Assembly: GCA_050260355.1 (NCBI GenBank)
Contig: JBLNBZ010000113.1
Coordinates: forward strand, 1-48,927
DNA: 48,927 bases
Direction: 5' to 3'
From: CADEFX01 sp050260355
GTDB lineage: Bacteria; Pseudomonadota; Alphaproteobacteria; Rhizobiales; Hyphomicrobiaceae
Shown: positions 25,777 through 34,534 of the stretch, in pieces
Numbering within the stretch: position 1 is the stretch's first letter
How the letters are laid out: every line of letters starts with the position of its first letter
Notes under the pieces: model-generated
Seen by the model: the letters and a program-made list of their open reading frames with translations, nothing else
Told to the model about the DNA's origin: nothing
Databases searched by the model: none
Program-made: the position numbers and the translations under genes

Positions 25777-26724
25777 CTAGTAGCCGCGGGCGGGATCCAC
25801 GAGGTTCTCGAGCGGTTGCCCGCTCATGTGCGCCCGGACCTGGCGCAGCATGTAGCGTACGATGGCGTTCGTCTCGCTCTCTGCAGCATTGTGGGGCGTG
25901 ATGACGACCCGTGGGTGGTTCCATAGCGGACTCGATTGCTGCAGCGGCTCGGTCTCGAACACGTCGAGGGATGCAGCGTAGAGATCCCCCGCATCGAGCG
26001 CAGTGAGAATGTCGGCTTCCACCTGCAACGGTCCGCGTCCGGCGTTGATCAGCACGGGGCCGGGCAGTCGCGCTGGGCGACCGGACCTCGACAATCCGCG
26101 AAACAGGTCGCGATTGAGAATGCCGCGCGTGTCGGGCGTGAGTGGCAGTACGCACACCAGAATATCCACATCGGCGAGAAATTCCGGCAGTTGCTCGCGA
26201 CCGGCAAAGCAGGTCATGCCGGGGATCTTCCGGCGAGTTCGGCTCCAGCCGCTCAGCCTGAACCCCAGTGCAGCGAGCGCCTTGGCCGAGGCCGCGCCCA
26301 TGACGCCGAGGCCCATGATGCCGACGCGCACCTCGTGCGCGGCGGGCTCCGGAAGATACTTCCACTCGCGTTTTGCCTGCAGCACGATGAACTCGCTCAT
26401 GCGCCGCAAATGCCACAGCACGTGCAACGTCACGTAGCTCACCATCCGCCCGGTCAGGTCTTTATCGACGTAGCGCACGATCGGAACGCGAGGCAGCTCC
26501 GGGTCCTTGAAAAGATGATCGACGCCGGCACCGACCGAGACAATGAGCTCGAGGGCGGGCAGTGTCTTGAGTGCGCCGATCGGCGGACCCCAGGCGAGAG
26601 CGTAACGGATGTCCTCGACGCGGCCGGCGTCGGGCCAGACTCGGACATCAAGGTCGGGCGCCTGCGCGCGGGTCGCCGCCGCGAACTGCTCCGAACGCTG
26701 ACTGCCGATGATGAGCAGGGTCAT
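25777..26724 (-). CDS. D-isomer-specific 2-hydroxyacid dehydrogenase (glyoxylate/hydroxypyruvate reductase A-like)
   Basis: A 315-residue NAD(P)-dependent dehydrogenase of the GhrA-like branch, reducing 2-keto acids such as glyoxylate or hydroxypyruvate to D-2-hydroxy acids. The Rossmann loop is GIMGLGVMGAA (about 134-144). The catalytic Arg is in NAGRGPL, Glu in ASLDVFETEPL and His in VVITPHNAAE. It lies 16 bp downstream of the yejF stop on the same strand, so it may be the last gene of the Yej transcript. A link to a transported substrate is possible but not shown. Confidence 0.91.
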   Translation of the reverse strand: MTLLIIGSQRSEQFAAATRAQAPDLDVRVWPDAGRVEDIRYALAWGPPIGALKTLPALELIVSVGAGVDHLFKDPELPRVPIVRYVDKDLTGRMVSYVTLHVLWHLRRMSEFIVLQAKREWKYLPEPAAHEVRVGIMGLGVMGAASAKALAALGFRLSGWSRTRRKIPGMTCFAGREQLPEFLADVDILVCVLPLTPDTRGILNRDLFRGLSRSGRPARLPGPVLINAGRGPLQVEADILTALDAGDLYAASLDVFETEPLQQSSPLWNHPRVVITPHNAAESETNAIVRYMLRQVRAHMSGQPLENLVDPARGY

Positions 26725-26740
26725 GGGGGAAACGAAGATA

Positions 26741-28390
26741 TCAGGTCGCGACCGCGGAGCGGTTGGTGACCTCGAGATTGAAGGCGGCGGCGAGCAGGGC
26801 CTTGGTGTAGTCGTCCTTCGGGCGCTCGAAAATCTCCTCGGCGCTGCCTTCCTCGACGACCTTGCCGCTCTTCATGACAATGACGTAGTTGCACAATGCG
26901 CGGACCACTTTGAGATCATGACTGATGAACAGATATGCGAGATGGTGCTTGCTTTGCAACTCGCGCAACAGGTCGACGATCTGCGCCTGCACGCTCATGT
27001 CGAGCGCGCTCGTCGGCTCGTCCAGCATGACGAACTTGGGATCGAGCACCATGGCGCGGGCAATCGCGATGCGTTGGCGCTGGCCGCCGGAGAACTCGTG
27101 CGGATAGCGATCTTGCGCCGCCGGGTCCAGCCCCACCTCCTTGAGCGCCCGGCTGATGCGCTCGCGCCGCTCGGCGTAGCCCATCGTCGGGTTCTGGATC
27201 GCAAGCCCTTCCTCGATGATCTGGCTTATCGAGAGCCGCGGCGACAGGGAACCGTAGGGGTCCTGAAACACGATCTGCATCTCGCGCCGCAGGGGGCGCA
27301 TCTCCTTGAAGCCCAATCCGTCGATGCGGCGGCCGACATAGGCGATCGGCCCGATCGACGAAACGAGCCGTAGAATGGCGAGCCCAAGCGTGGTCTTGCC
27401 CGAGCCCGATTCGCCGACGACGCCGAGCGTCTCGCCCGCGCGCAGCTTGAGCGACAATCCGTCGACCGCCTTGACGTAGTCCACCGTGCGGCGCAACAGC
27501 CCGCGCTTGATTGGAAACCAGACCTTCAGGTTCTCGGTCTCGACGACAGTTGGCGCCGACGGGTTCGCGGTCGGTGGCTTGCCCTTGGGCTCGGCGGCGA
27601 GCAAGTGGCGCGTATAGGGGTGCTGCGGCCGCTCATAGATGTCCGCGCACGCCCCGGTCTCGACGATCTCGCCCTGGTTCATCACGTAGACGCGGTCGGC
27701 CATCTTGCGCACGACACCAAGGTCGTGCGTGATCAGCAGCATGGCCATGTGCAACTCGTCCTGAAGCTGCTTGAGCAGCTCCAGGATCTGCGCCTGGATA
27801 GTCACGTCCAGCGCGGTCGTCGGCTCGTCGGCGATCAGCAGGTCGGGCTCGTTGGCGAGTGCCATGGCGATCATGACGCGCTGCCTCTGACCGCCTGAAA
27901 GCTGGTGCGGATAGGCGCCGAGCCGCTTCTCCGCGTCACGAATGCCGACCTTGGACAGCAGGTCGAGGACGCGTGCCTTGATCTCGGCGTCCGGCAGGCC
28001 GCGGTGCAGCTTCAGGATCTCGCCCACCTGCTTCTCGATTGTGTGCAGAGGATTGAGCGAGGTCATCGGCTCCTGAAAGATGATCGAGATGCGGTCGCCG
28101 CGAATCTTGCGCATCTCCGGCTCGGGCAGCTTGAGGAGATCGTGGCCTTCGAAGTGGATCTCGCCGCTCGGATGCGAGGCCGCCGGATACGGCAGGAGGC
28201 GCATGATCGACAGGGCGGACACGGTCTTGCCGCTTCCCGACTCGCCGACCAGGGCCACGATCTCGCCTTTGCCGACGGTGAAGGAGACGCCCTTCACGGC
28301 GCGGCTGGTGGTGCTACCCGAACGGAACTCGACCGATAGGTTGCGCACATCGACGAGTGTGCCGGAAGGCCGGCTGCGCGACTCGGTCAT
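26741..28390 (-). CDS. yejF: ABC transporter ATPase with two nucleotide-binding domains (YejF-like)
   Basis: A 549-residue fused ATPase. Domain 1 (about 10-255) has Walker A GESGSGKTVSALS, signature LSGGQRQRVMIAMAL and Walker B LLIADEPTTALD. Domain 2 (about 280-535) has GESGSGKTTLGLA, FSGGQRQRIAIARAM and FVMLDEPTSALD. Each is followed by its switch His (LLITHDLGVV, LFISHDLKVV). A single chain carrying both ATPases is the mark of the YejF class. Its ATG overlaps the YejE stop by 4 nt (ATGA). It energises the YejB/YejE channel. Confidence 0.95.
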   Translation of the reverse strand: MTESRSRPSGTLVDVRNLSVEFRSGSTTSRAVKGVSFTVGKGEIVALVGESGSGKTVSALSIMRLLPYPAASHPSGEIHFEGHDLLKLPEPEMRKIRGDRISIIFQEPMTSLNPLHTIEKQVGEILKLHRGLPDAEIKARVLDLLSKVGIRDAEKRLGAYPHQLSGGQRQRVMIAMALANEPDLLIADEPTTALDVTIQAQILELLKQLQDELHMAMLLITHDLGVVRKMADRVYVMNQGEIVETGACADIYERPQHPYTRHLLAAEPKGKPPTANPSAPTVVETENLKVWFPIKRGLLRRTVDYVKAVDGLSLKLRAGETLGVVGESGSGKTTLGLAILRLVSSIGPIAYVGRRIDGLGFKEMRPLRREMQIVFQDPYGSLSPRLSISQIIEEGLAIQNPTMGYAERRERISRALKEVGLDPAAQDRYPHEFSGGQRQRIAIARAMVLDPKFVMLDEPTSALDMSVQAQIVDLLRELQSKHHLAYLFISHDLKVVRALCNYVIVMKSGKVVEEGSAEEIFERPKDDYTKALLAAAFNLEVTNRSAVAT

Positions 28391-29589
28391 CGGAAGGTCT
28401 TCCTCGGATCGAGCGCATCGCGCACCGCCTCACCGACGAAGATCAGCAGCGAGAGCGTCACGGCGATCGCGAAGAAGCCGCAGATGCCGAGCCAGGGCGC
28501 CTGCAGGTTGGCCTTGCCTTGCGCCAGCAGCTCGCCCAGCGACGGCGATCCGGGTGGCAGACCAAGACCCAGGAAGTCCAGCGCGGTGAGCGCCGTGATT
28601 GAGCCGGAAAGCAGGAACGGCAGGAAGGTCAGCGTCGCCACCATGGCATTAGGCAGCAAGTGCTTGAACATGATCTTGATATTGGAGAGCCCGAGTGCGC
28701 GTGCCGCTGTGATGTACTCGAAGTTGCGGCCGCGCAGGAACTCCGCGCGTACGACGCCGACAAGATAGACCCACTGGAACAACAGCAGCACGCCGAGCAG
28801 CGTCCAGAAGCCCGGCACCAGCACGGACGAGATGATGATCAGCACGTAGAGCGATGGGATCGACGTCCAGATCTCCAGCACGCGCTGAAAAATGAGATCG
28901 ACACGGCCGCCGAAGTAGCCCTGTACGGCACCGGCCGCCACGCCGATGATGGCCGACAGTATCGAGAGGATGAGGCCGAAGAGAATCGAGATCCTGAAGC
29001 CGTAGATGATGCGGGCCACCACGTCCCGGCCCTGGTCATCGGTGCCGAGCCAGTTGCGATTGCCGATCTCCTGATAGCGCGCGAGCTGATCGGCCGGCGC
29101 GTCGCAAAGCGCTGCACTCGTCGCCCACGGCGGCGGCGCCGGGAAGCCCAGGCAATAGCCCTCCGAGCCCTTGATGCGTGGGTAATCCCTGTTGATCGAG
29201 TTATAGGAGTAGCGGATCGGCGGCCAGATCATCCAGCCGTTGTTGTTGATCTCGTCGAGGATGACCGGATCGCGGTAGTCCGTAACCGCCAGGAAGCCAC
29301 CGAACTTCGACTCGGGATAGTCGACGAAAATCGGGAAAAGCGTCTCGCCCTTGTAGTGGACGATGATCGGCTTGTCGTTGGCGATGAACTCGGCGAACAG
29401 ACTGAGGATGAAGAGGGTCAGGAAGAGCCACAGGCTCCAAAAGCCGCGCCGGTTGGCCCTGAAGTTGTTCCATCGCCGCTGGTTGATGGGCGAGAGATGC
29501 AGGTGATGCCTGAGGCTGGCGAAGGCCACGCCTGTTCGGCGGGCACCCACCTTGTCGACCGTGAGGCTGTCATCGCGCCGTGCATCCAC
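28387..29589 (-). CDS. yejE: ABC transporter permease (YejE-like)
   Basis: A 400-residue inner-membrane permease. It has the long periplasmic insertion typical of YejE (PIIVHYKGETLFPIFVDYPESKFGGFLAVTDYRDP, then RYSYNSINRDYPR), the LGTDDQGRDVVARIIYGFRIS segment, and the EAA loop YITAARALGLSNIKIMFKH. It ends AVRDALDPRKTFR. I chose the GTG at 29589, 4 nt after the YejB stop, with GAGG upstream; a longer frame would read through YejB. Tight spacing with both neighbours shows one operon. Confidence 0.94.
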   Translation of the reverse strand: MDARRDDSLTVDKVGARRTGVAFASLRHHLHLSPINQRRWNNFRANRRGFWSLWLFLTLFILSLFAEFIANDKPIIVHYKGETLFPIFVDYPESKFGGFLAVTDYRDPVILDEINNNGWMIWPPIRYSYNSINRDYPRIKGSEGYCLGFPAPPPWATSAALCDAPADQLARYQEIGNRNWLGTDDQGRDVVARIIYGFRISILFGLILSILSAIIGVAAGAVQGYFGGRVDLIFQRVLEIWTSIPSLYVLIIISSVLVPGFWTLLGVLLLFQWVYLVGVVRAEFLRGRNFEYITAARALGLSNIKIMFKHLLPNAMVATLTFLPFLLSGSITALTALDFLGLGLPPGSPSLGELLAQGKANLQAPWLGICGFFAIAVTLSLLIFVGEAVRDALDPRKTFR

Positions 29590-29593
29590 GGGA

Positions 29594-30709
29594 TCAGACC
29601 TCGCGCGTCTCGAAATCGATCCGCGGATCGACCAGCGTGTAGATGAAGTCCGACAGCAGGTTAACCAGCAGGCCGAGCAGCGAAAAGATATAGAGGCTGG
29701 CAAAGACCACCGGATAGTCCCGGTTGATAATCGACTCGAAGCTCAACAGGCCGAGACCATCCAGCGAAAAGATCGTTTCGATCAGCAGCGCTCCTGTGAA
29801 GAAGGCGTGGATGAAAGTCCCGGGAAACGCCGCGATGATCAGCAGCATGGCATTGCGGAACACGTGCCCGTAGAGAACCTGGTTCTCGGCCAGGCCCTTG
29901 GCGCGAGCCGTCATGACGTACTGCTTGCGGATCTCGTCGAGGAACGAGTTCTTGGTGAGGAAGGCCTTGGTCGTGAAGGTGCCGAGCGCCATAGCAATGA
30001 TCGGCAGCGTCAGGTGCCAGAAGTAGTCCCTGATCTTGCCGAGCACCGTAAGCTGATTCCAGTTGTCCGAGGTGAGGCCCCGCAACGGAAACCATTGGAA
30101 GAACGAGCCGCCGGCGAACAGAACGAGCAGCAGAACGGCAAACAGGAAGCCCGGTATGGCGTAGCCGATGACGAGCACGCCGGAGGTCCAGATATCGAAT
30201 CTCTCGCCATCGTGCACCGCCTTGCGAATCCCAAGCGGAATGGCGATGGCGTAGGTCAGGATCATCATCCAGATGCCGAGGGAGATCGAGACGGGGAGTT
30301 TCTCCTTGATGAGCTGGATCACGCTCACGTCACGGAAGTAGCTCTTCCCGAAGTCGAATATGATGAAGTTCTTCATCATCAGCAGGAAGCGCTCGTAGGC
30401 CGGCTTGTCGAAGCCGAACTGCCGCTCGAGCTGCTTGATGAACTCGGGATCGAGCCCCTGGGCGCCGCGATAGCGGGATGCGGACGCGTCCGCTCCGCTC
30501 TGCCCTGACATGGAGCGCCCGCTGCCCAGGCCGTCGCTGCTTGCCCCGCCAATGCGGCTCGTCGCCGACACGTCGGTGCCGGTCAACTGGGCGATGACGC
30601 GCTCAACGGGTCCGCCCGGCGCGAACTGAACGATGGCAAAGCTGATGATCATGATTCCGAGAATGGTCGGAAACATCAGCAGCAGCCGTTTGATCAGGTA
30701 GGCAGCCAT
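29594..30709 (-). CDS. yejB: ABC transporter permease (YejB-like)
   Basis: A 371-residue inner-membrane permease starting MAAYLIKRLLLMFPTILGIMIISFAIVQFAPGG. A Ser/Gly-rich stretch of about 40 residues (about 45-85) and then LDPEFIKQLERQFGFDKPAYERF are typical of YejB and not of DppB. The EAA-like loop is YVMTARAKGLAENQVLYGH. It lies 57 bp after the nearest binding-protein gene. With YejE it forms the channel of an importer whose known relatives carry antibiotic peptides, oligopeptides and, in Agrobacterium, muropeptides. Confidence 0.94.
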   Translation of the reverse strand: MAAYLIKRLLLMFPTILGIMIISFAIVQFAPGGPVERVIAQLTGTDVSATSRIGGASSDGLGSGRSMSGQSGADASASRYRGAQGLDPEFIKQLERQFGFDKPAYERFLLMMKNFIIFDFGKSYFRDVSVIQLIKEKLPVSISLGIWMMILTYAIAIPLGIRKAVHDGERFDIWTSGVLVIGYAIPGFLFAVLLLVLFAGGSFFQWFPLRGLTSDNWNQLTVLGKIRDYFWHLTLPIIAMALGTFTTKAFLTKNSFLDEIRKQYVMTARAKGLAENQVLYGHVFRNAMLLIIAAFPGTFIHAFFTGALLIETIFSLDGLGLLSFESIINRDYPVVFASLYIFSLLGLLVNLLSDFIYTLVDPRIDFETREV

Positions 30710-30766
30710 TGCGGTGACGTCGTCTTTCCTTGGCGGGATCCTGGCGGCGCGAGATTTTAGCTTGGT

Positions 30767-32617
30767 TTAGTTGGTTCTCAATTTTGCAGCTTTTTCGGCA
30801 TCATACCACCAGGTATCGGGGACGCCGCGATCATACTTGGGCTTGACCGCGGGCCGCGAGAACTTGTCCCAATAAACGATATGATGTGCCGCCTTGAACC
30901 ATTGCGGTACCCAATAGTGTCCGGCTCGCAGCACGCGATCCGCAGCGCGGGCTGCCGTTACCAACTCTTTGCGCGATTTGGCCTCGATGATCTTCTTGAT
31001 GAGGGCGTCGATGACGGGATCGCGGATCCCGGCGAGGTTACCGCTGCCTTCGATCATGGCCTGGTCGCTGCCCCATAAATCCTGCAGCTCGATACCAGGG
31101 GTCAGCGCCATCCGGTAGCGGCGGGTGGTGATGTCGAAGTCGAAGCTCTTGGTGCGCCGCTCGTATTGTGCCGGGTCGACGCGCCGCGGGATCAGGGCCA
31201 CGCCGATCAGACCGAGGCTTTTTTGATACCCGCCGGCGATCCGTTCGGAAACCGGATCGGTGAACAGGTACTCGAACTCGAGCACCTCACCCTTGGCGTT
31301 GATGCGCTTGCCATCCTTGATCGTATAGCCCGCTTCCTCGAGGAGCCTGCCGGCTTCGCGCAGGAGCTTGCGGTCGGTGCCGCTGCCGTCCGAGACGGGA
31401 GGACGATAGGGCTCGCCGAAGACTTCGGTCGGCAGCTTGTCCTTGAAAGGCTCGAGCAGCGCGAGCTCCTCCGGCGACGGCTTGCCCGTCGCCTTCATGT
31501 CCGAGTTCTCGAAGAAGCTCTCGGTACGCGTATAGAGACCGTAAAACAGGTTCTTGTTGGTCCACTCGAAGTCGAAAGCGAGACCGAGCGCCTTTCGCAC
31601 GCGGATATCGGCGAGCTTCGACCGCCGTGTGTTGAGGAAAAAGCCTTGCGCGCCGCCCGGCGTCTCGTCAGGCAGCGTCAGCTTGATGAGCCGTCCATCC
31701 TTGACCGCAGGAATGTCATAGGCCGTCGCCCAGTCGCGCGAGGTGAATTCCTCGCGCAGGTCGATGTCACCGGCCTTCAGCGCCTGAAGCTGTGCGGTGC
31801 GGTCGCGAAAATAGTCGAAGCGAATCTCGTCGAAGTTGAACCGTCCGACGTTGACCGGCAATTCCTTGGCCCAGTAGTCATCGCGCCGCTTGTAGGACAC
31901 GAAGCCTCCGCCGCCCGGCTTGAAGTCACCAATCTTGTAAGGACCCGAACCGAGCGGGGGATCGAGCGTCGTCTGATCGAACTCGCGCCCTGAATAATAG
32001 GCCTTGGGCAGCACCGGCAGGCCGGCGACGGCAAGCGGCAGATCGCGGACCAGCGTTCCAGTGAATGTGTAGCGCACCGTAAGCGGGTCGATTGCCTCCA
32101 CGTTGGTCACGTCGCGCAGTCGGACCCGGAAGCTCGGATGGCCCTTCTCCTTGAGGATCTTAAGCGTGAATACGGCATCCTCGGCAGTAACCGGGCTGCC
32201 GTCGGCGAAACGCGCCTCGGGCCGCAGCTTGAAAGTGACCGACATTCCATCGGCCGCAACATCGGCGGACTGTGCGACAAGGCCGTAGCCTGCATCGGGC
32301 TCGTCACCCGACGCCGCCATAAGGCTGTCGTAGATCAGCCCCAGACCCTGTGCCGGATCGCCCTTCAGAATGAAACCATTGAAGCTGTCGAAGGTCTCCA
32401 GCGCAGCCGTTCCAATAGTGGTCATTCGTCCGCCCTTGGGCGCTGACGGATTGACGTATTCGAAGTGCTTGAAGTCGGCGGGGTACTTGAGCTCGCCGAA
32501 GGCGGAGAGCCCGTGCCTGGGCTCGGCCATCGCTGCGGCGGGTGCCCCGAGCAAGCCCGCAGCCACAGCCAACAGAGCACGCCGCGAAATTCGCATGCTT
32601 GGCATCATGTCCCGCAT
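30767..32617 (-). CDS. YejA-like substrate-binding protein, copy 1 (nearest the permeases)
   Basis: A periplasmic family-5 solute-binding protein of about 616 residues, with a signal peptide (MRISRRALLAVAAGLLGAPAAAMA). The YejA-type opening KYPADFKHFEYVNPSAPKGGRM is clear, then SLMAASGDEPDAGYGLVAQSA and FADGSPVTAEDAVFTLK, and the C-terminal GHYWVPQWFKAAHHIVYWDKFSRP. The ATG at 32617 is used; 32608 and 32596 are also possible and give a cleaner signal peptide. It is the third of three tandem paralogs upstream of yejBEF. The ligand is unknown. Confidence 0.93.
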   Translation of the reverse strand: MRDMMPSMRISRRALLAVAAGLLGAPAAAMAEPRHGLSAFGELKYPADFKHFEYVNPSAPKGGRMTTIGTAALETFDSFNGFILKGDPAQGLGLIYDSLMAASGDEPDAGYGLVAQSADVAADGMSVTFKLRPEARFADGSPVTAEDAVFTLKILKEKGHPSFRVRLRDVTNVEAIDPLTVRYTFTGTLVRDLPLAVAGLPVLPKAYYSGREFDQTTLDPPLGSGPYKIGDFKPGGGGFVSYKRRDDYWAKELPVNVGRFNFDEIRFDYFRDRTAQLQALKAGDIDLREEFTSRDWATAYDIPAVKDGRLIKLTLPDETPGGAQGFFLNTRRSKLADIRVRKALGLAFDFEWTNKNLFYGLYTRTESFFENSDMKATGKPSPEELALLEPFKDKLPTEVFGEPYRPPVSDGSGTDRKLLREAGRLLEEAGYTIKDGKRINAKGEVLEFEYLFTDPVSERIAGGYQKSLGLIGVALIPRRVDPAQYERRTKSFDFDITTRRYRMALTPGIELQDLWGSDQAMIEGSGNLAGIRDPVIDALIKKIIEAKSRKELVTAARAADRVLRAGHYWVPQWFKAAHHIVYWDKFSRPAVKPKYDRGVPDTWWYDAEKAAKLRTN

Positions 32618-32643
32618 CCTTGGTCCGGCGCTTTCCTGCGCCG

Positions 32644-34527
32644 CTACTTTCGTGCCTCGACGAGTTTATTGGCCGCCGTATCGTCGTACCACCAGACCTG
32701 CAAGAACTGAGACACCGCGGTCGTCGCTGTCGGTAGCTTCTCTGGCCGTCCGAATTTGTCCCACATCGCGACGCGCTCGTATGGAGAGTAGAATTGCGGC
32801 ACCAGGTAGTGGTTCCACAGCAGGACGCGATCGAGCGCTCGCGTGGCGGCCACCAGCTCTGCGCGGTCCTTGGCGAAAATCACGTAGTCGATCAGTTTGT
32901 CGATGGCGGGATTCTTTATGCCGATGATATTGCGCGAGCCTTCCTTGTCGGCGGCCTCGGAGCCCCAGAACTCGCGTTGCTCGTTACCGGGCGACAGCGA
33001 TTGGCGGAAGCTCGCGACGACGATGTCGAAGTCGAAAGTATCGATCCTGCGCCGATACTGGGCGCTGTCGACGACGCGGATCGTAGTCTTGATGCCGAGC
33101 TTGTCGAGCGCGTGCTTGTAGGCCTGCACCAGCCGCTCGAAGTCAGGCTGGACGAGCAGGAACTCGGCCGTGAGCTGCTCGCCCGCGGCGTTGGTGAGAA
33201 TGCCGTCCCTTGGTGTCCAGCCGGCGGCTGTCAGCAGCTTGTGGGCTTCCGTCATATGCCGCCGAAAATCCTCGGGTGTATCGTTGACCGGGTTCTTGAA
33301 CTCGGCAGTGAACACCTCCGGTGGAACTTGGTCGCGCAGGCTCTCGAGAATCTCCAGCTCGCGCCCGGTGGGAAGACCCGTCGCCTTCAACTCGGAGCTT
33401 TCAAAATAGCTTCCCACTCTCTTGTATTGGTCGAAGAACATGTTGCGATTGGCCCATTCGTAGTCGAAGGCCAAGTTGAAGGCGTAGCGCACGCGCGGAT
33501 CCTGGAACGCCTTCCTGCGCAGATTGAACGCGAAGCCCTGCATCGGCTTGAGCTGATCCGTCTTCAGCAGCTCTTTCTTGATCAGACCCCGTTTGACGGC
33601 GTCGAGGTCGTACTGCGTGGCCCAGCCCTTCGCACTGGATTCGACCCAGAAATCGGTCCCGCCAGCCTTGAAGTCCTCGAACGCCGGGAGCCTGTCGCGA
33701 TAGTAGATGAACTGGATCTCGTCGAAGTTCCACTGCCCGCGTGCGACCGGCAGATCCTGCGCCCACCAATCCTTGACGCGCTCGTAAGTGATCGTTCGTC
33801 CGCCTTCGAAATCCTTGATGCGATAGGGGCCCGAGCCCAGCGGAACCTCCATCGCGCCGCGTGTCAGATCACGTGGCTCGCCGTCGCTCCCCTTGGCCTC
33901 CCAGAAGTGTCGCGGCAGCACCGGAATGCTGCCGACGATCTGGGGCAGCTCGCGATTGCCCGGTCTGTCGAAAATGAACGTAACCTCGTGCTCGCCGCTC
34001 TTCTCCGCCTTGACGACATTCTTATAGTAGAGGCTGTAGCGCGGGCTGGCCTTCTTGAGTGCCGTGAGGCTGAAGATGACGTCCTCCGGCCTGATCGGCT
34101 TGCCGTCGTGGAACCGCGCCTCAGGCCTCAGTCCAAACGTCGCCGATGAAAAGTCGTCCGCCATCGACACCCACTCGGCAACGAGGCCATAATCAGTGGC
34201 CGGCTCGTTGAGGCTTTGGGTCATCAGCGTATCGAACACGAGATGGAGGCCGATGGCCGGGCTACCCTTTGCCGCGAACTCGTTGAGTGTATCGAAGGAG
34301 CCGATTGCGCGTTGCCGCAACCGGCCGCCTTTTGGCGCGTTTGGATTTACCCAGTCGAAGTGATCGAACCCGGGAGCGAACTTGGGCGTGCCGACGAGCG
34401 AAAGAGCATGATAGCGGTGATCCTCGGCTGCTGCCTGCTCCGCCGATGTCGCGACGGTCGATCCGATTGTCGCGCAGAGTAGCAGGCAAACGCCGCACCA
34501 ACCGCCGAGCTGTCTCATCATACGCAT
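32644..34527 (-). CDS. YejA-like substrate-binding protein, copy 2
   Basis: A family-5 solute-binding protein of about 627 residues. The signal peptide core is LGGWCGVCLLLCATIGSTVATSA; the mature part starts near HRYHALSLVGTPKFAPGFDHFDWVNPNAPKGGRL. Further family landmarks are LMTQSLNEPATDYGLVAEW, FHDGKPIRPEDVIFSL, and the final LLWNHYLVPQFYSPYERVAMWDKFGRPE. The ATG at 34527 sits 7 nt after the stop of copy 3; the longer frame reads into that gene. It is clearly paralogous to its two neighbours, but sequence outside the motifs differs, so the duplication is not recent. Confidence 0.93.
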   Translation of the reverse strand: MRMMRQLGGWCGVCLLLCATIGSTVATSAEQAAAEDHRYHALSLVGTPKFAPGFDHFDWVNPNAPKGGRLRQRAIGSFDTLNEFAAKGSPAIGLHLVFDTLMTQSLNEPATDYGLVAEWVSMADDFSSATFGLRPEARFHDGKPIRPEDVIFSLTALKKASPRYSLYYKNVVKAEKSGEHEVTFIFDRPGNRELPQIVGSIPVLPRHFWEAKGSDGEPRDLTRGAMEVPLGSGPYRIKDFEGGRTITYERVKDWWAQDLPVARGQWNFDEIQFIYYRDRLPAFEDFKAGGTDFWVESSAKGWATQYDLDAVKRGLIKKELLKTDQLKPMQGFAFNLRRKAFQDPRVRYAFNLAFDYEWANRNMFFDQYKRVGSYFESSELKATGLPTGRELEILESLRDQVPPEVFTAEFKNPVNDTPEDFRRHMTEAHKLLTAAGWTPRDGILTNAAGEQLTAEFLLVQPDFERLVQAYKHALDKLGIKTTIRVVDSAQYRRRIDTFDFDIVVASFRQSLSPGNEQREFWGSEAADKEGSRNIIGIKNPAIDKLIDYVIFAKDRAELVAATRALDRVLLWNHYLVPQFYSPYERVAMWDKFGRPEKLPTATTAVSQFLQVWWYDDTAANKLVEARK

Positions 34528-34534
34528 GTCCACG

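Noticed and set aside
32794..34149. 451-codon frame antisense to binding protein copy 2
   Set aside because: The binding-protein frame carries clear family motifs across the whole stretch; the antisense product has no recognisable domain.
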